Below, piece by piece: positions 6,475-14,150 of a DNA stretch of 29,746 bases. Below the pieces are notes generated by a model. It searched no databases. It saw only the letters and a program-made list of their open reading frames with translations, and was not told the DNA's origin. Location of the stretch: the NCBI GenBank assembly GCA_943329595.2, contig CALQEM020000016.1, positions 1-29,746 of the forward strand, in the 5' to 3' direction. The position numbers were made by a program, and so were the translations under genes. Every line of letters starts with the position of its first letter. Positions within the stretch are counted from its first letter, which is position 1. The stretch is from CAIYMF01 sp943329595 (GTDB taxonomy: Bacteria > Actinomycetota > Actinomycetes > S36-B12 > CAIYMF01).

Positions 6475-8147
6475 TCGTGAGCGGCATTCCCGTTTCTGGC
6501 GGGACGGCTGTCGGACGCCTCGTCGTCATCGGCGTGCTGAAGCCCACTGACGCCCTGTCGTCGCACATCATCGCAAGTGCCGACGAGCAGCTGACCCGAC
6601 TGCTCGCGGCTGTTGCTGCCAGTCGCGACGAGATCGCGTCGATCGCCGACGACACACGACAGCGCATCGGAAGCGAACCGGCTGCGATTATCGAGGCCCA
6701 ATTACTCGTGCTCGACGATCCGGAGTGGTGGGATCAGATTCGAGACGATGTGCGCAATGGAGCCGAGCCCACGGCCGCGGTGTGGGAGGTCACCGAGGGA
6801 GTAGCCCAGGCTCTCTCGTCACTCGATGATCCCTACCTACGCGAACGATCGGCCGATGTGCTTGACGTCGGCCAGCGCGTCATCGGTCATCTTGAGGGCC
6901 GGTCGCGAACCAGTGCACTTCAGGGCCAGACCGGCGACGTGATCGTGGCAGCGCATGAGCTCACGCCCACTGACACACTCGACCTTGATCTCAACGTTGT
7001 TCGAGGCATCGTGACCGAGGCCGGAGCCCGAACGTCACACGCCGCCATCCTGGCGCGGCAGTTGGGAATCCCCGCTGTGGTCGGCGCGGCGGGCATTCTC
7101 AAGGCTGCTTCCCCTGGCGTCGTCGTCGTGCTCGACGGCGATGCGGGAACGTGCGAGATCGATCCGCAGCCGCGTGACCTCGATCGAGCGCGCGCCAAGT
7201 CGGTCCGGCAGATGACGCATGCGGTGATGAGCCACGCAGTGACGACCCGCGACGGAGTTGCAGTGCAGGTGCTCGCCAATGCGTCGAGTGTCGCCGACGT
7301 CACGCGTGCTGTTGCTGAAGGTGCGGACGGCATCGGGCTGTACCGAACCGAATTCCTGTTCATGCGCTCCGATACGGCACCGGATGAGCAGGCACAGACC
7401 GAGCACTACATGGCGGTCGCAGAGGCTGCCGGTGGGCGCCCGGTGACATTTCGAACCCTTGACGTCGGCGGCGACAAACCGGTTCCGGGATTGCAGGTCG
7501 AGGCTGAGGAGAATCCTTTCCTCGGCGTGCGCGGCATCCGTCTGACCCTCGCGAACCGTCCGGTGTTCGACGGTCAGTTGCGCGCCCTTGCGCGCACCGC
7601 AGCGGCTTTCCCCGGAGTGTCTGTCATGGTGCCGATGGTCTCGGGACTCGAAGAACTTGACGAGGTGCGCGGCATTCTGCGCGACGTAACCCCCCGGGCT
7701 GCATTCCGCTTTGGCGCCATGGTCGAGGTTCCTAGCGCCGCCCTTCTCATCGATGCTTTCGCCTCAGAAGTCGACTTCCTCTCCGTCGGCACCAACGACC
7801 TCACCGCCTATGTGCTCGCGGCTGATCGCGGTAACCGGCATCTGCACGAGCTCTACTCCGAGTTCCATCCGGCGGTCCTGCGGGCTCTGCAGCTTATCCG
7901 CGCCGGAGCCGGCGACACTCCGCTCAGCGTGTGCGGTGAGTTGGCCGGTGACCCACGGGCGACGGGTCTTCTCGTCGGTCTGGGCTATCGACAGTTGTCG
8001 GTGTCTGGGCCACTCGTTCCGGCTGTCAAGGAACGGATCAGCAGACTCAATGCAGGGGCGGCTGAGCGCGCCAGCGCTGACCTGATGCGTGCGCGTCGAC
8101 GTAGCGATGTCGACGCCGTCCTGAATTCGCTGACCTTCGAGGACTGA
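6471..8147 (+). CDS. ptsI: PTS enzyme I (phosphoenolpyruvate-protein phosphotransferase)
   Basis: A complete enzyme I of 558 residues, the usual length. The N-terminal domain carries the phosphohistidine H190 in GARTSHAAILAR. The C-terminal PEP-binding barrel shows YRTEFLFM, FRTLDVGGDKP, NPFLGVRGIR, MVEVPSA, SVGTNDLTAYVLAADRGN and the catalytic cysteine C488 in SVCGELAGD. All residues needed for PEP-dependent autophosphorylation and transfer to HPr appear intact. It is the last gene of the yhfU-PRD-yhfW-yhfX-HPr operon and starts with GTG overlapping the HPr stop. A facing gene ends 27 bases downstream. Confidence 0.95.
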   Translation: MIVSGIPVSGGTAVGRLVVIGVLKPTDALSSHIIASADEQLTRLLAAVAASRDEIASIADDTRQRIGSEPAAIIEAQLLVLDDPEWWDQIRDDVRNGAEPTAAVWEVTEGVAQALSSLDDPYLRERSADVLDVGQRVIGHLEGRSRTSALQGQTGDVIVAAHELTPTDTLDLDLNVVRGIVTEAGARTSHAAILARQLGIPAVVGAAGILKAASPGVVVVLDGDAGTCEIDPQPRDLDRARAKSVRQMTHAVMSHAVTTRDGVAVQVLANASSVADVTRAVAEGADGIGLYRTEFLFMRSDTAPDEQAQTEHYMAVAEAAGGRPVTFRTLDVGGDKPVPGLQVEAEENPFLGVRGIRLTLANRPVFDGQLRALARTAAAFPGVSVMVPMVSGLEELDEVRGILRDVTPRAAFRFGAMVEVPSAALLIDAFASEVDFLSVGTNDLTAYVLAADRGNRHLHELYSEFHPAVLRALQLIRAGAGDTPLSVCGELAGDPRATGLLVGLGYRQLSVSGPLVPAVKERISRLNAGAAERASADLMRARRRSDVDAVLNSLTFED

Positions 8148-8174
8148 GTCGCCGGCAGCGAGACCGCACTACCG

Positions 8175-8834
8175 TCACCCAGAGCGGCGCCGGACATCGA
8201 GATCGGCGAGCGAGTGGGCGCTCAGGACACCGGGTGGGAATGCGTGGCCCCGCGTCCATTCACTCGGAACCACCACGGTGGTGAGGCCCGCCGCCACTGA
8301 GGCAGCGGCACCGATGGCGGAGTCTTCGACGCCGACGGCGGCGTCGGGTGTCACTCCCAGTTGGCTCAGGGCATTGAGGTAGACATCCGGTGCAGGCTTG
8401 GGCGCGCCGCTGAATGAACCACCACGTCCGACCAGTACGTCGATCTGCGAGTTCAGGCCGAGCGCCTTGATCGCACACGTGACCACAGTGACGGGGCTTG
8501 ACGAGGCGACTGCCACGACGACGCCGCAGTTCACCGTGCGATGCACGAACTCGATTGCGCCCTGAATGGGGACGGGATCGAGGTAGAACCGGGCAAGCCG
8601 ATGCTCACGACGTCGCAGTAGATCGTCAACGGCGACACTCAACCCGAAGTGCGAGACGAGCGCGGTGTAGAGGTGGGAGCTCGAGAGACCGACACTCGTG
8701 GCGAATAGATCTCGGCTCAGACTCACCCCTTCTTGGCTGAAGATCTCGCAGGCAACCTCGAAAGCTGCCGACTCGCTGTCGACAAGGAGGCCGTCAAGAT
8801 CGAGCACGACGGCGTCCGCCACTAGCAGCATCAC
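8175..8834 (-). CDS. HAD-superfamily phosphatase / beta-phosphoglucomutase-like
   Basis: A 219-residue HAD hydrolase with a helical cap. Motif I is DLDGLLVDSE near the N-terminus, motif II is in VAVASSSP, motif III is the lysine of SGAPKPAPDVY, and motif IV is VGVEDSAIGA. The pattern suits sugar-phosphate phosphatases and beta-phosphoglucomutase relatives. The start is GTG 8834 or the adjacent ATG 8831; GAGGTAAG lies just upstream. It is the last gene of the leftward operon, 5 bases after the hydroxyacid dehydrogenase stop. A role in dephosphorylating a pathway intermediate is plausible but not shown. Confidence 0.88.
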   Translation of the reverse strand: MMLLVADAVVLDLDGLLVDSESAAFEVACEIFSQEGVSLSRDLFATSVGLSSSHLYTALVSHFGLSVAVDDLLRRREHRLARFYLDPVPIQGAIEFVHRTVNCGVVVAVASSSPVTVVTCAIKALGLNSQIDVLVGRGGSFSGAPKPAPDVYLNALSQLGVTPDAAVGVEDSAIGAAASVAAGLTTVVVPSEWTRGHAFPPGVLSAHSLADLDVRRRSG

Positions 8835-8839
8835 GTCAC

Positions 8840-9781
8840 TTACCTCGTGACGTCGTAGAGCATCGGCTCGTTCGCGAGGCCGCGCATCAACTCCTCAACA
8901 GCAAGAACCCCTGCGCGCACGATGGCATCAACGGTGGCCGCCCCACAGTGCGGTGTGAAGATCACATTCGGCACGTCGCGCAGCGGACTGTCGGCGGGCA
9001 GTGGCTCCTGTTCAAAACTGTCGAGGGCTGCCGCGGCCAGAGGTCCGCTCACGAGCGCGTGCGCGAGGGCCACCTCGTCGACAATGCCACCGCGGGCGGA
9101 GTTCACGAGCAGGCTGCCAGGTCGCATCGCAGCGAGGAAATCCGCATCAACAAGGTGATGAGTTTCAGCGGTGTACGGCGCATGGATCGAGATCACATCT
9201 GAGCGGGCCACTAAGTCGTCGAGACTCACGAGCGGGATGTCGCCCTCCTGCGCCAGTGGGTCGTAGCCGATGACGGTCATGTCGAATGCGCGCGCTCGCG
9301 CGGCCACTTCGCGTCCGATGCGCCCGGTGCCCACGAGTCCGAGGGTGCGTCCGGCGAGTTCAATTCCGTTCGCGCGCGACCAGGATCCTGCCCGAACTGC
9401 GCGATCCATCATCGGTATCGACCGCGCCGCCGCGAGCATCAACCCGACGCTGAGTTCCGCAACCGAAGTGGTGGTGGCTCCCAGCGTGAGTGAGACACGG
9501 ATTCCGAGTTCACGCGCGATAGCGAGATCGACGTTGTCGGTGCCGATGCCGAATCTCACGATCGTCGTGAGACTCGTGGCAGCACGCAATACAGATTCAG
9601 AGGCCTCATCCACTCCGAGAATCACACCGGCACAGCCCTCGAGAAGTTCGGACAACTCGTCGGCGGTGAGGGGTCGCTGTTCAGTCGCGAAGCGGACCTC
9701 AAGGCCGCTCGCCTTCAGCAGGTCGCGGTGCGGACCAGGCGTCTGGCGGAAGCCCCGTGGGGTGACGGCAACCGTGGTCAC
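8840..9781 (-). CDS. D-isomer-specific 2-hydroxyacid dehydrogenase, NAD-dependent
   Basis: A 313-residue protein with the usual split catalytic domain around a Rossmann fold. The nucleotide loop is LVGTGRIG (about 149-156). The catalytic triad positions are R230 in NSARGGIVDE, E259 in DSFEQEP and H278 in FTPHCGAAT. It is phosphoglycerate-dehydrogenase-like but lacks ACT or ASB regulatory domains, so it is unlikely to be the housekeeping SerA. It probably interconverts a 2-keto and a D-2-hydroxy acid in this pathway. The GTG start overlaps the cupin isomerase stop by 4 bases. Confidence 0.9.
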   Translation of the reverse strand: MTTVAVTPRGFRQTPGPHRDLLKASGLEVRFATEQRPLTADELSELLEGCAGVILGVDEASESVLRAATSLTTIVRFGIGTDNVDLAIARELGIRVSLTLGATTTSVAELSVGLMLAAARSIPMMDRAVRAGSWSRANGIELAGRTLGLVGTGRIGREVAARARAFDMTVIGYDPLAQEGDIPLVSLDDLVARSDVISIHAPYTAETHHLVDADFLAAMRPGSLLVNSARGGIVDEVALAHALVSGPLAAAALDSFEQEPLPADSPLRDVPNVIFTPHCGAATVDAIVRAGVLAVEELMRGLANEPMLYDVTR

Positions 9782-10344
9782 GACGACACGTATCGCGGAT
9801 TCGGTTGAACCTGCGGGCCATCGTTGCCCTCGACCACGATGACCGGGAACCCTCGTTCGGCGATCGTCGCGTAGTCATAGCCGGCATCACCGATGTACAC
9901 GGCGTAGAAGACCAGCGGTGTCGTGCCGGTGTTCACCGAGCGGTGCGCCCAGTGACCAGGCACGTAGTTGGCGACCCCCGGTCGCATGTCCTTGGTGACT
10001 GTTCTGCCGTCTTCGAGGGCCATCACGAGGATGCCTTCCCCCGACAGCGTCAAGTAGATTTCGGCACGATCACGGTTGGCATGGAAGTGTCCCTTGGTGA
10101 AGAAGTACTCGTCGCCCACCTTGCCAGGTGCCAAGACAGTTGTCGACGAGAGCAGGTTGTTGCCCGACTTGGGAACCCGGACTTCGTGCACCGTGTACGC
10201 ACCGACCTCCGGATCGGTGATGTCCGCAAGGAAGTAGCCGTCGAGGTCGGCGAGTCGACGGTCGAGGACGTCGGGGTCGGGAGCCAGAGCACCGGTGCCG
10301 AAGTCGATGGTCACTGAGAAGGGTTCAAGCAGGGCATCAGTCAT
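9778..10344 (-). CDS. Cupin-type phosphoglucose isomerase (archaeal-type PGI family)
   Basis: A 188-residue single-cupin protein matching the archaeal cupin glucose-6-phosphate isomerase family. The metal site is visible as H86 and H88 in GHFHAN, E95 in RAEIYL and H134 in GHWAHRSVNTG. Those spacings are the same as in the Pyrococcus furiosus enzyme as I recall it. The tail (DAGYDYATIAERGF, then NPRYV) is also typical. Such enzymes interconvert aldose and ketose 6-phosphates. The ATG at 10344 is preceded by GGAG. It lies between the YhfS-like and hydroxyacid dehydrogenase genes, which suggests a dedicated catabolic use rather than glycolysis. Confidence 0.9.
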   Translation of the reverse strand: MTDALLEPFSVTIDFGTGALAPDPDVLDRRLADLDGYFLADITDPEVGAYTVHEVRVPKSGNNLLSSTTVLAPGKVGDEYFFTKGHFHANRDRAEIYLTLSGEGILVMALEDGRTVTKDMRPGVANYVPGHWAHRSVNTGTTPLVFYAVYIGDAGYDYATIAERGFPVIVVEGNDGPQVQPNPRYVSS

Positions 10345-10370
10345 GGTGGGTCTCCGGTTTTAGTATGTGC

Positions 10371-11567
10371 TTAGGCGCGCACTGCGGCGTGGAAGTCTGA
10401 GTCGGCGAGGGCAGCGCGCAGCACGCGCATCACGGTCTGGGTGCCGCCTCGCAGGGGATTGATGCGCACGGCGTACTTCTCAAGTCCCGGTGTTGCTTTC
10501 AGGAAGGTGCTCGTGAGGTAGGTGAAGAGAGGGAGGAATTCGAACTGCGCCTCCTCGCCCACCGACTGACTCGGCGAGCCGTTGCGCCATGCCGATCTGA
10601 GGAACTCCTCGGCCACGGGGTGGTTGAACAGCAGGACGATGCAGCGGATACCAGGCTGCGCCGAGTACGCGCCGGCAAGGAATGGGAGGTCGCCGGCCGC
10701 GATTGCCGCGTTGATCTCATCGACCGCACGCAGGACGGTCTGGTTGTGAATCGCCAACGCCACCGGCGCGTAGATCAGAGAACGCAGCGCCGCCATGGCA
10801 TACGGGCCCTGGACCTGCGCGCCAGCCGACGCATTGTCGCGGCGAATCCGACCCGCAGAGTCAGCATCGGTGAGGACGGCGCCGATTGCCTGCGGCGCCA
10901 ACAACTTGAACAACGACAGCGCGGAGGCGTCGGCGCCCATCTCAACACCGATGCGGTGCGACCGCATCACGGCGTAGTTGTCGTCAACCAGAACCCGCAG
11001 ATTGTCGCCACCAGCGGAACGGGCACGTTCGATGGTCTGCTCAATGCTGTACGAGTCACCGAGTTGTTGGGGAACATGCTGAATAAAGACCGTTGAGGGA
11101 GACTGCGCACGTACCGTGTTCTCAAGCTCAGCACTGTCGTTGAAATCTGCGTACTGAATGTCCAGACCCATGTGCTGCATCGCAGGCAGGGTGGTCTTGT
11201 ACGGGTGCGCCTTATGCAGCAGGATTCGCGAGCCCGGTTCGACGAGTCCATTGAGCATGGCGCGAATCGATCCGGTGCCGGCTCCGTGCACGAGGATCGC
11301 ATCCTCGGCCCCGAAAAAGCGTGCCAACACTTCCTCGACCCGAGCGGTCGCCCTCGGCCTACCGCCACCGCCGAAGCCCACGGTGGCGAGTTCACGCACC
11401 TGGCCGTAGTCCTCGACGAAAACCTCGTCGGAACCCATCACCTGCGCGGCTATTTCAACCAGTCGGAACTGGTGCTCGGTGGCATCCTCGACCGACATGT
11501 GGTCGCGGACGGTGGTCTGCTCGAACTGACTCGCGAAGTCGGCGACACGCTCGTGGTCAGAGTTCAC
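10371..11567 (-). CDS. yhfS: YhfS-like PLP-dependent enzyme (aspartate-aminotransferase fold)
   Basis: A 398-residue fold-type I PLP enzyme resembling E. coli YhfS along its length. It shows LVHGAGTGSIRA, FIQHVPQQLGDSY, LVDDNYAVM with the PLP aspartate, the presumed PLP lysine K221 in SLFKLLAP, a QVQGPYAM segment and RINPLRGGTQTV near the end. The family is distantly related to cystathionine lyases and aminotransferases; the YhfS reaction is unknown. I chose GTG 11567, which has AGGTG 4 bases upstream. An in-frame ATG at 11579 and longer forms lack a ribosome-binding site. The start overlaps the end of the aminotransferase gene by 11 bases. Confidence 0.87.
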   Translation of the reverse strand: MNSDHERVADFASQFEQTTVRDHMSVEDATEHQFRLVEIAAQVMGSDEVFVEDYGQVRELATVGFGGGGRPRATARVEEVLARFFGAEDAILVHGAGTGSIRAMLNGLVEPGSRILLHKAHPYKTTLPAMQHMGLDIQYADFNDSAELENTVRAQSPSTVFIQHVPQQLGDSYSIEQTIERARSAGGDNLRVLVDDNYAVMRSHRIGVEMGADASALSLFKLLAPQAIGAVLTDADSAGRIRRDNASAGAQVQGPYAMAALRSLIYAPVALAIHNQTVLRAVDEINAAIAAGDLPFLAGAYSAQPGIRCIVLLFNHPVAEEFLRSAWRNGSPSQSVGEEAQFEFLPLFTYLTSTFLKATPGLEKYAVRINPLRGGTQTVMRVLRAALADSDFHAAVRA

Positions 11568-12939
11568 CGAGCACCTCATCGATGGCACGACAGGTTGCGG
11601 CAACCATCTCCGCGGCGTCGGACATTGTGGTGACCAGTGCCGGGAACAGTGTGATCACATCGCCGGTCGCGCGGAGCATGAAGAGGTTCTTCATCGCTCG
11701 ATCCATCACCTGACGGCCAACGCCGAGTTCCTTGGGGAAGGCTGAGCGGGTCGCTGTGTCCTGCACCAGTTCAATTCCGATGAGCAGACCCTTTCCACGC
11801 ACGTCACCCACGTTTGGGTGGTCGGCATAGATACGTGCGAACTCCTCAATCATCCACTCACCCACCCGTTCGGCATTGCCGACGAGGTCCTCTTTCTCGA
11901 TGGCGTCGAGAACGGCAATTCCAGCTGCGCAGGCGGTGGGGTGCGCCGCGTAGGTGTGCCCGGAGACCTTCGCCTGGCCGCCCATCTGATCACCGTAGAT
12001 CGTCTCCATCACGCGCGAGGTGGCGATCGCGGCTCCCAGTGGTACGTAGCCGCCGGTGATTCCCTTGGAGGAGGTGACGATGTCCGGGGTCACACCGAAG
12101 TGTTGAAACCCAAACCATCGCCCGGTCCGCCCGACCCCGATGAACACCTCGTCGTCGATCCAGAGGATGTCGTACCGGTCGCAGATCTCGCGAAGTCGGT
12201 GCAGGTAGTTGGGCGGCGGAACCAGGACCAGAGCCGCCGGAATAGCCTCGGCCAGGATGCCGGCGATGCGTTCAGGCCCGACGCTGCGGATGGTGGCCTC
12301 CAGGGCGTCGGCGCAGGCATCGCCGTAGTCCTCCTCGGTCATGTGCTCAGGGCGCCGATAGGGGTAGCAGGCATCCACCTCGACAAACCCGGGCGCTAGC
12401 GGCGCAAACCAGGTGCGGAACTCAGCGTTGTCGCTCGCGCTCGCGCCGACCAGCGTCGTGCCGTGGTAGCCGGTCTTGCGGTAGAGGAAAATATTCTTGT
12501 CGGGGTTGCCACGGACACGATGGAAGCTTTTCGCCAGTTGTGTCGCGCTCTCGACGGCCTCCGAGCCGGACGAAACGAAAAAACTCGTCTGCAGGTCGGC
12601 GTCGGTCAGGCCCGCGAGACGCCGTCCGAGCTCGATCGAGGGTTCGTTAATGAACGTGCGAAGCGACACCCAGTGCAGTTGCGTCATCTGGGCGTGAACC
12701 GCGTCGGCGATGTCGACCCGCCCGTGACCGAGAGTCGCTGCAGCCGAGCCTCCCGAGAGCGCGTCGAGGTACTCGTTGCCATGGACGTCGGTGACGCGAA
12801 CCCCGCTTGCAGACACGGCCAGCGGCCCATTGTCCTCGCGGGTCGCAGCGGCTGAGACGCCATGGCGCCAGACGTATCTGATCGAATCCTCGACAAGGGC
12901 TTCTATTTGTTCGTTGGATGCCCTATTTTTGTCGAACAT
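11557..12939 (-). CDS. Class III PLP-dependent aminotransferase
   Basis: A 460-residue omega-aminotransferase-like protein. SGSEAVESA binds phosphate, GYHG stacks on the cofactor, D263 in WIDDEVFIGVGRTG contacts the pyridine nitrogen, and the internal aldimine lysine is K292 in SSKGITGGYVP. Members transfer amino groups from amines, omega-amino acids or amino sugars to pyruvate or 2-oxoglutarate. The ATG at 12939 is preceded by GAGGAAGG; an in-frame ATG at 12963 lies upstream of that site and is unlikely. It is the first gene of the leftward operon and sits directly behind the operator candidate at 12959-12977. The substrate is unknown. Confidence 0.93.
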   Translation of the reverse strand: MFDKNRASNEQIEALVEDSIRYVWRHGVSAAATREDNGPLAVSASGVRVTDVHGNEYLDALSGGSAAATLGHGRVDIADAVHAQMTQLHWVSLRTFINEPSIELGRRLAGLTDADLQTSFFVSSGSEAVESATQLAKSFHRVRGNPDKNIFLYRKTGYHGTTLVGASASDNAEFRTWFAPLAPGFVEVDACYPYRRPEHMTEEDYGDACADALEATIRSVGPERIAGILAEAIPAALVLVPPPNYLHRLREICDRYDILWIDDEVFIGVGRTGRWFGFQHFGVTPDIVTSSKGITGGYVPLGAAIATSRVMETIYGDQMGGQAKVSGHTYAAHPTACAAGIAVLDAIEKEDLVGNAERVGEWMIEEFARIYADHPNVGDVRGKGLLIGIELVQDTATRSAFPKELGVGRQVMDRAMKNLFMLRATGDVITLFPALVTTMSDAAEMVAATCRAIDEVLGEL

Positions 12940-12958
12940 AGACACTTGTCCTTCCTCA

Positions 12959-12977
12959 AACATAGTAACATCATGAT
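12959..12977. promoter_or_regulatory. Second copy of the cluster operator motif
   Basis: AACATAGTAACATCATGAT matches AACGTAGTGACAACATGAT at 1124-1142 in 16 of 19 positions, same strand. It sits in the only intergenic gap of the divergent operon pair (12940-13025), just upstream of the aminotransferase ribosome-binding site. The right arm ATGAT is conserved, while the left outer arm of the first site is not. It also contains the palindrome ATCATGAT (12970-12977). It probably controls both the leftward and rightward operons. Confidence 0.55.
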
Positions 12978-13025
12978 CACTCTAGTCCCATCCGCCGAAC
13001 CTGACAACGACCCGGAGCTCACCGC

Positions 13026-14069
13026 ATGCCCCTTACCTCCTCGCCTGGCCACTTCATGGCTGCCGAGATTGCCGAGCAGCCCGAGTGCGTTCGTGCCGCC
13101 TTGGCTGGCGTGCGCGAGCAGGCCGCTGTGCTGGCGCCTCTCGTCGCGGCGGCGCGCGAGGTGAGAATCCTGGGCCGAGGATCGAGCCGCTCGGCCGGCA
13201 CCTACGCGGCCGAGGCCCTGCGATCGTTCGCAGGGGTCCCGGCATCCGGAATGTCACCCGCACATCTGGCCTGGTCGCAGGTTCAGCGGATGGACGGCAC
13301 TCTGGTCGTCGCGATCTCGCAGTCCGGCGAGAGCACCGAAATCGTCGCGGCGGCCCGTCGTTCACTCGAACTGGGTGCGACCCTCATCGTCGTCACGAAC
13401 TCGCCGGCATCGGAACTCGCGGCGCTGGCGGGGCCGAGCCAGACGGTGCACTTCCGGGCCGGCAGCGAGGTGGCAGTGCCCGCCACCAAAAGTTTCACAT
13501 CGTCGCTCGCCTGTCTGCTGGGGTTAGCGATGGCACATGCACCCCAGAACCTCAGCGACGCCCAGGCCCAGCTTCCGCAACTCATGGCCGAGGTGCTGGC
13601 CAATCCAGACGCCACCTTCACTCTCGACGGTACGACCAACATCGTGTGCGCGGGTGAGGGCTTTGCCGAAGCGGTAGGCGAGGAAGGTGCGATCAAACTA
13701 CGCGAGACATTGCGCATTCCCGTCGCCTCGTTTGAGACCAGCGAATTCCTGCACGGCAACATCAATTCCGTCGGATCTCACACCACCGTGGTCACGGTCG
13801 GCGCCGATCTCTCGGGGACGAGCCTGGCAGAGCAGGCCGTGGTCGGCGCGTCGAGCCGAGGAGCTGCAACGGTGAGCATCAGCTCGTCGACATCGAGTTC
13901 CGCAGGTCACCACATTCGCCTGCCCGAGGTGCCTTCCCAGTGGGTACCTTTCCTCGCGATACTGCCGATACAGCGCGCGGCACGCGCTGCTGCACTCGCT
14001 CGCGGTGAAGATCCCGATCGACCACCGGGCCTGTCTAAGATCACCCGCATTGACGCAGGTGCCGCGTAA
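13026..14069 (+). CDS. Double-SIS sugar-phosphate isomerase/deaminase (GlmS C-terminal / NagB-II / FrlB-like)
   Basis: A 347-residue protein of two SIS domains. The first has GRGSSRSAGTYAAEA and the phosphate loop ISQSGESTEIV; the second begins near NIVCAGEGFAEAVGEEGA and includes the FLHGNIN segment. The end, RPPGLSKITRI, resembles the C-terminal loop of GlmS that carries the isomerase lysine. There is no glutaminase domain, so ammonia or amine transfer from glutamine is not expected. Relatives deaminate glucosamine 6-phosphate or deglycate fructosamine 6-phosphates. ATG 13026 has GGAG about 10 bases upstream; ATG 13056 is an alternative. First gene of the rightward operon. Confidence 0.85.
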   Translation: MPLTSSPGHFMAAEIAEQPECVRAALAGVREQAAVLAPLVAAAREVRILGRGSSRSAGTYAAEALRSFAGVPASGMSPAHLAWSQVQRMDGTLVVAISQSGESTEIVAAARRSLELGATLIVVTNSPASELAALAGPSQTVHFRAGSEVAVPATKSFTSSLACLLGLAMAHAPQNLSDAQAQLPQLMAEVLANPDATFTLDGTTNIVCAGEGFAEAVGEEGAIKLRETLRIPVASFETSEFLHGNINSVGSHTTVVTVGADLSGTSLAEQAVVGASSRGAATVSISSSTSSSAGHHIRLPEVPSQWVPFLAILPIQRAARAAALARGEDPDRPPGLSKITRIDAGAA

Positions 14070-14150
14070 ATCCCGACCTTGTACGTCGACTGGCCTCGAC
14101 ACCCAGACGTCCTCGCGCCATGATGCCGTCTCAACCGAAGGGAAACGTTG

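Noticed and set aside
8148..8174. GC-rich repeat between enzyme I and the HAD gene as a terminator
   Set aside because: The complementary arms are interrupted and partly inside the HAD gene; no convincing hairpin.
8840..9781. Housekeeping phosphoglycerate dehydrogenase (SerA)
   Set aside because: It lacks the C-terminal ASB/ACT domains expected in actinobacterial SerA and is embedded in a catabolic operon.
12940..12963. Upstream in-frame ATG for the class III aminotransferase
   Set aside because: It would translate through GAGGAAGG, which is correctly placed as the ribosome-binding site for ATG 12939, and through part of the operator candidate.
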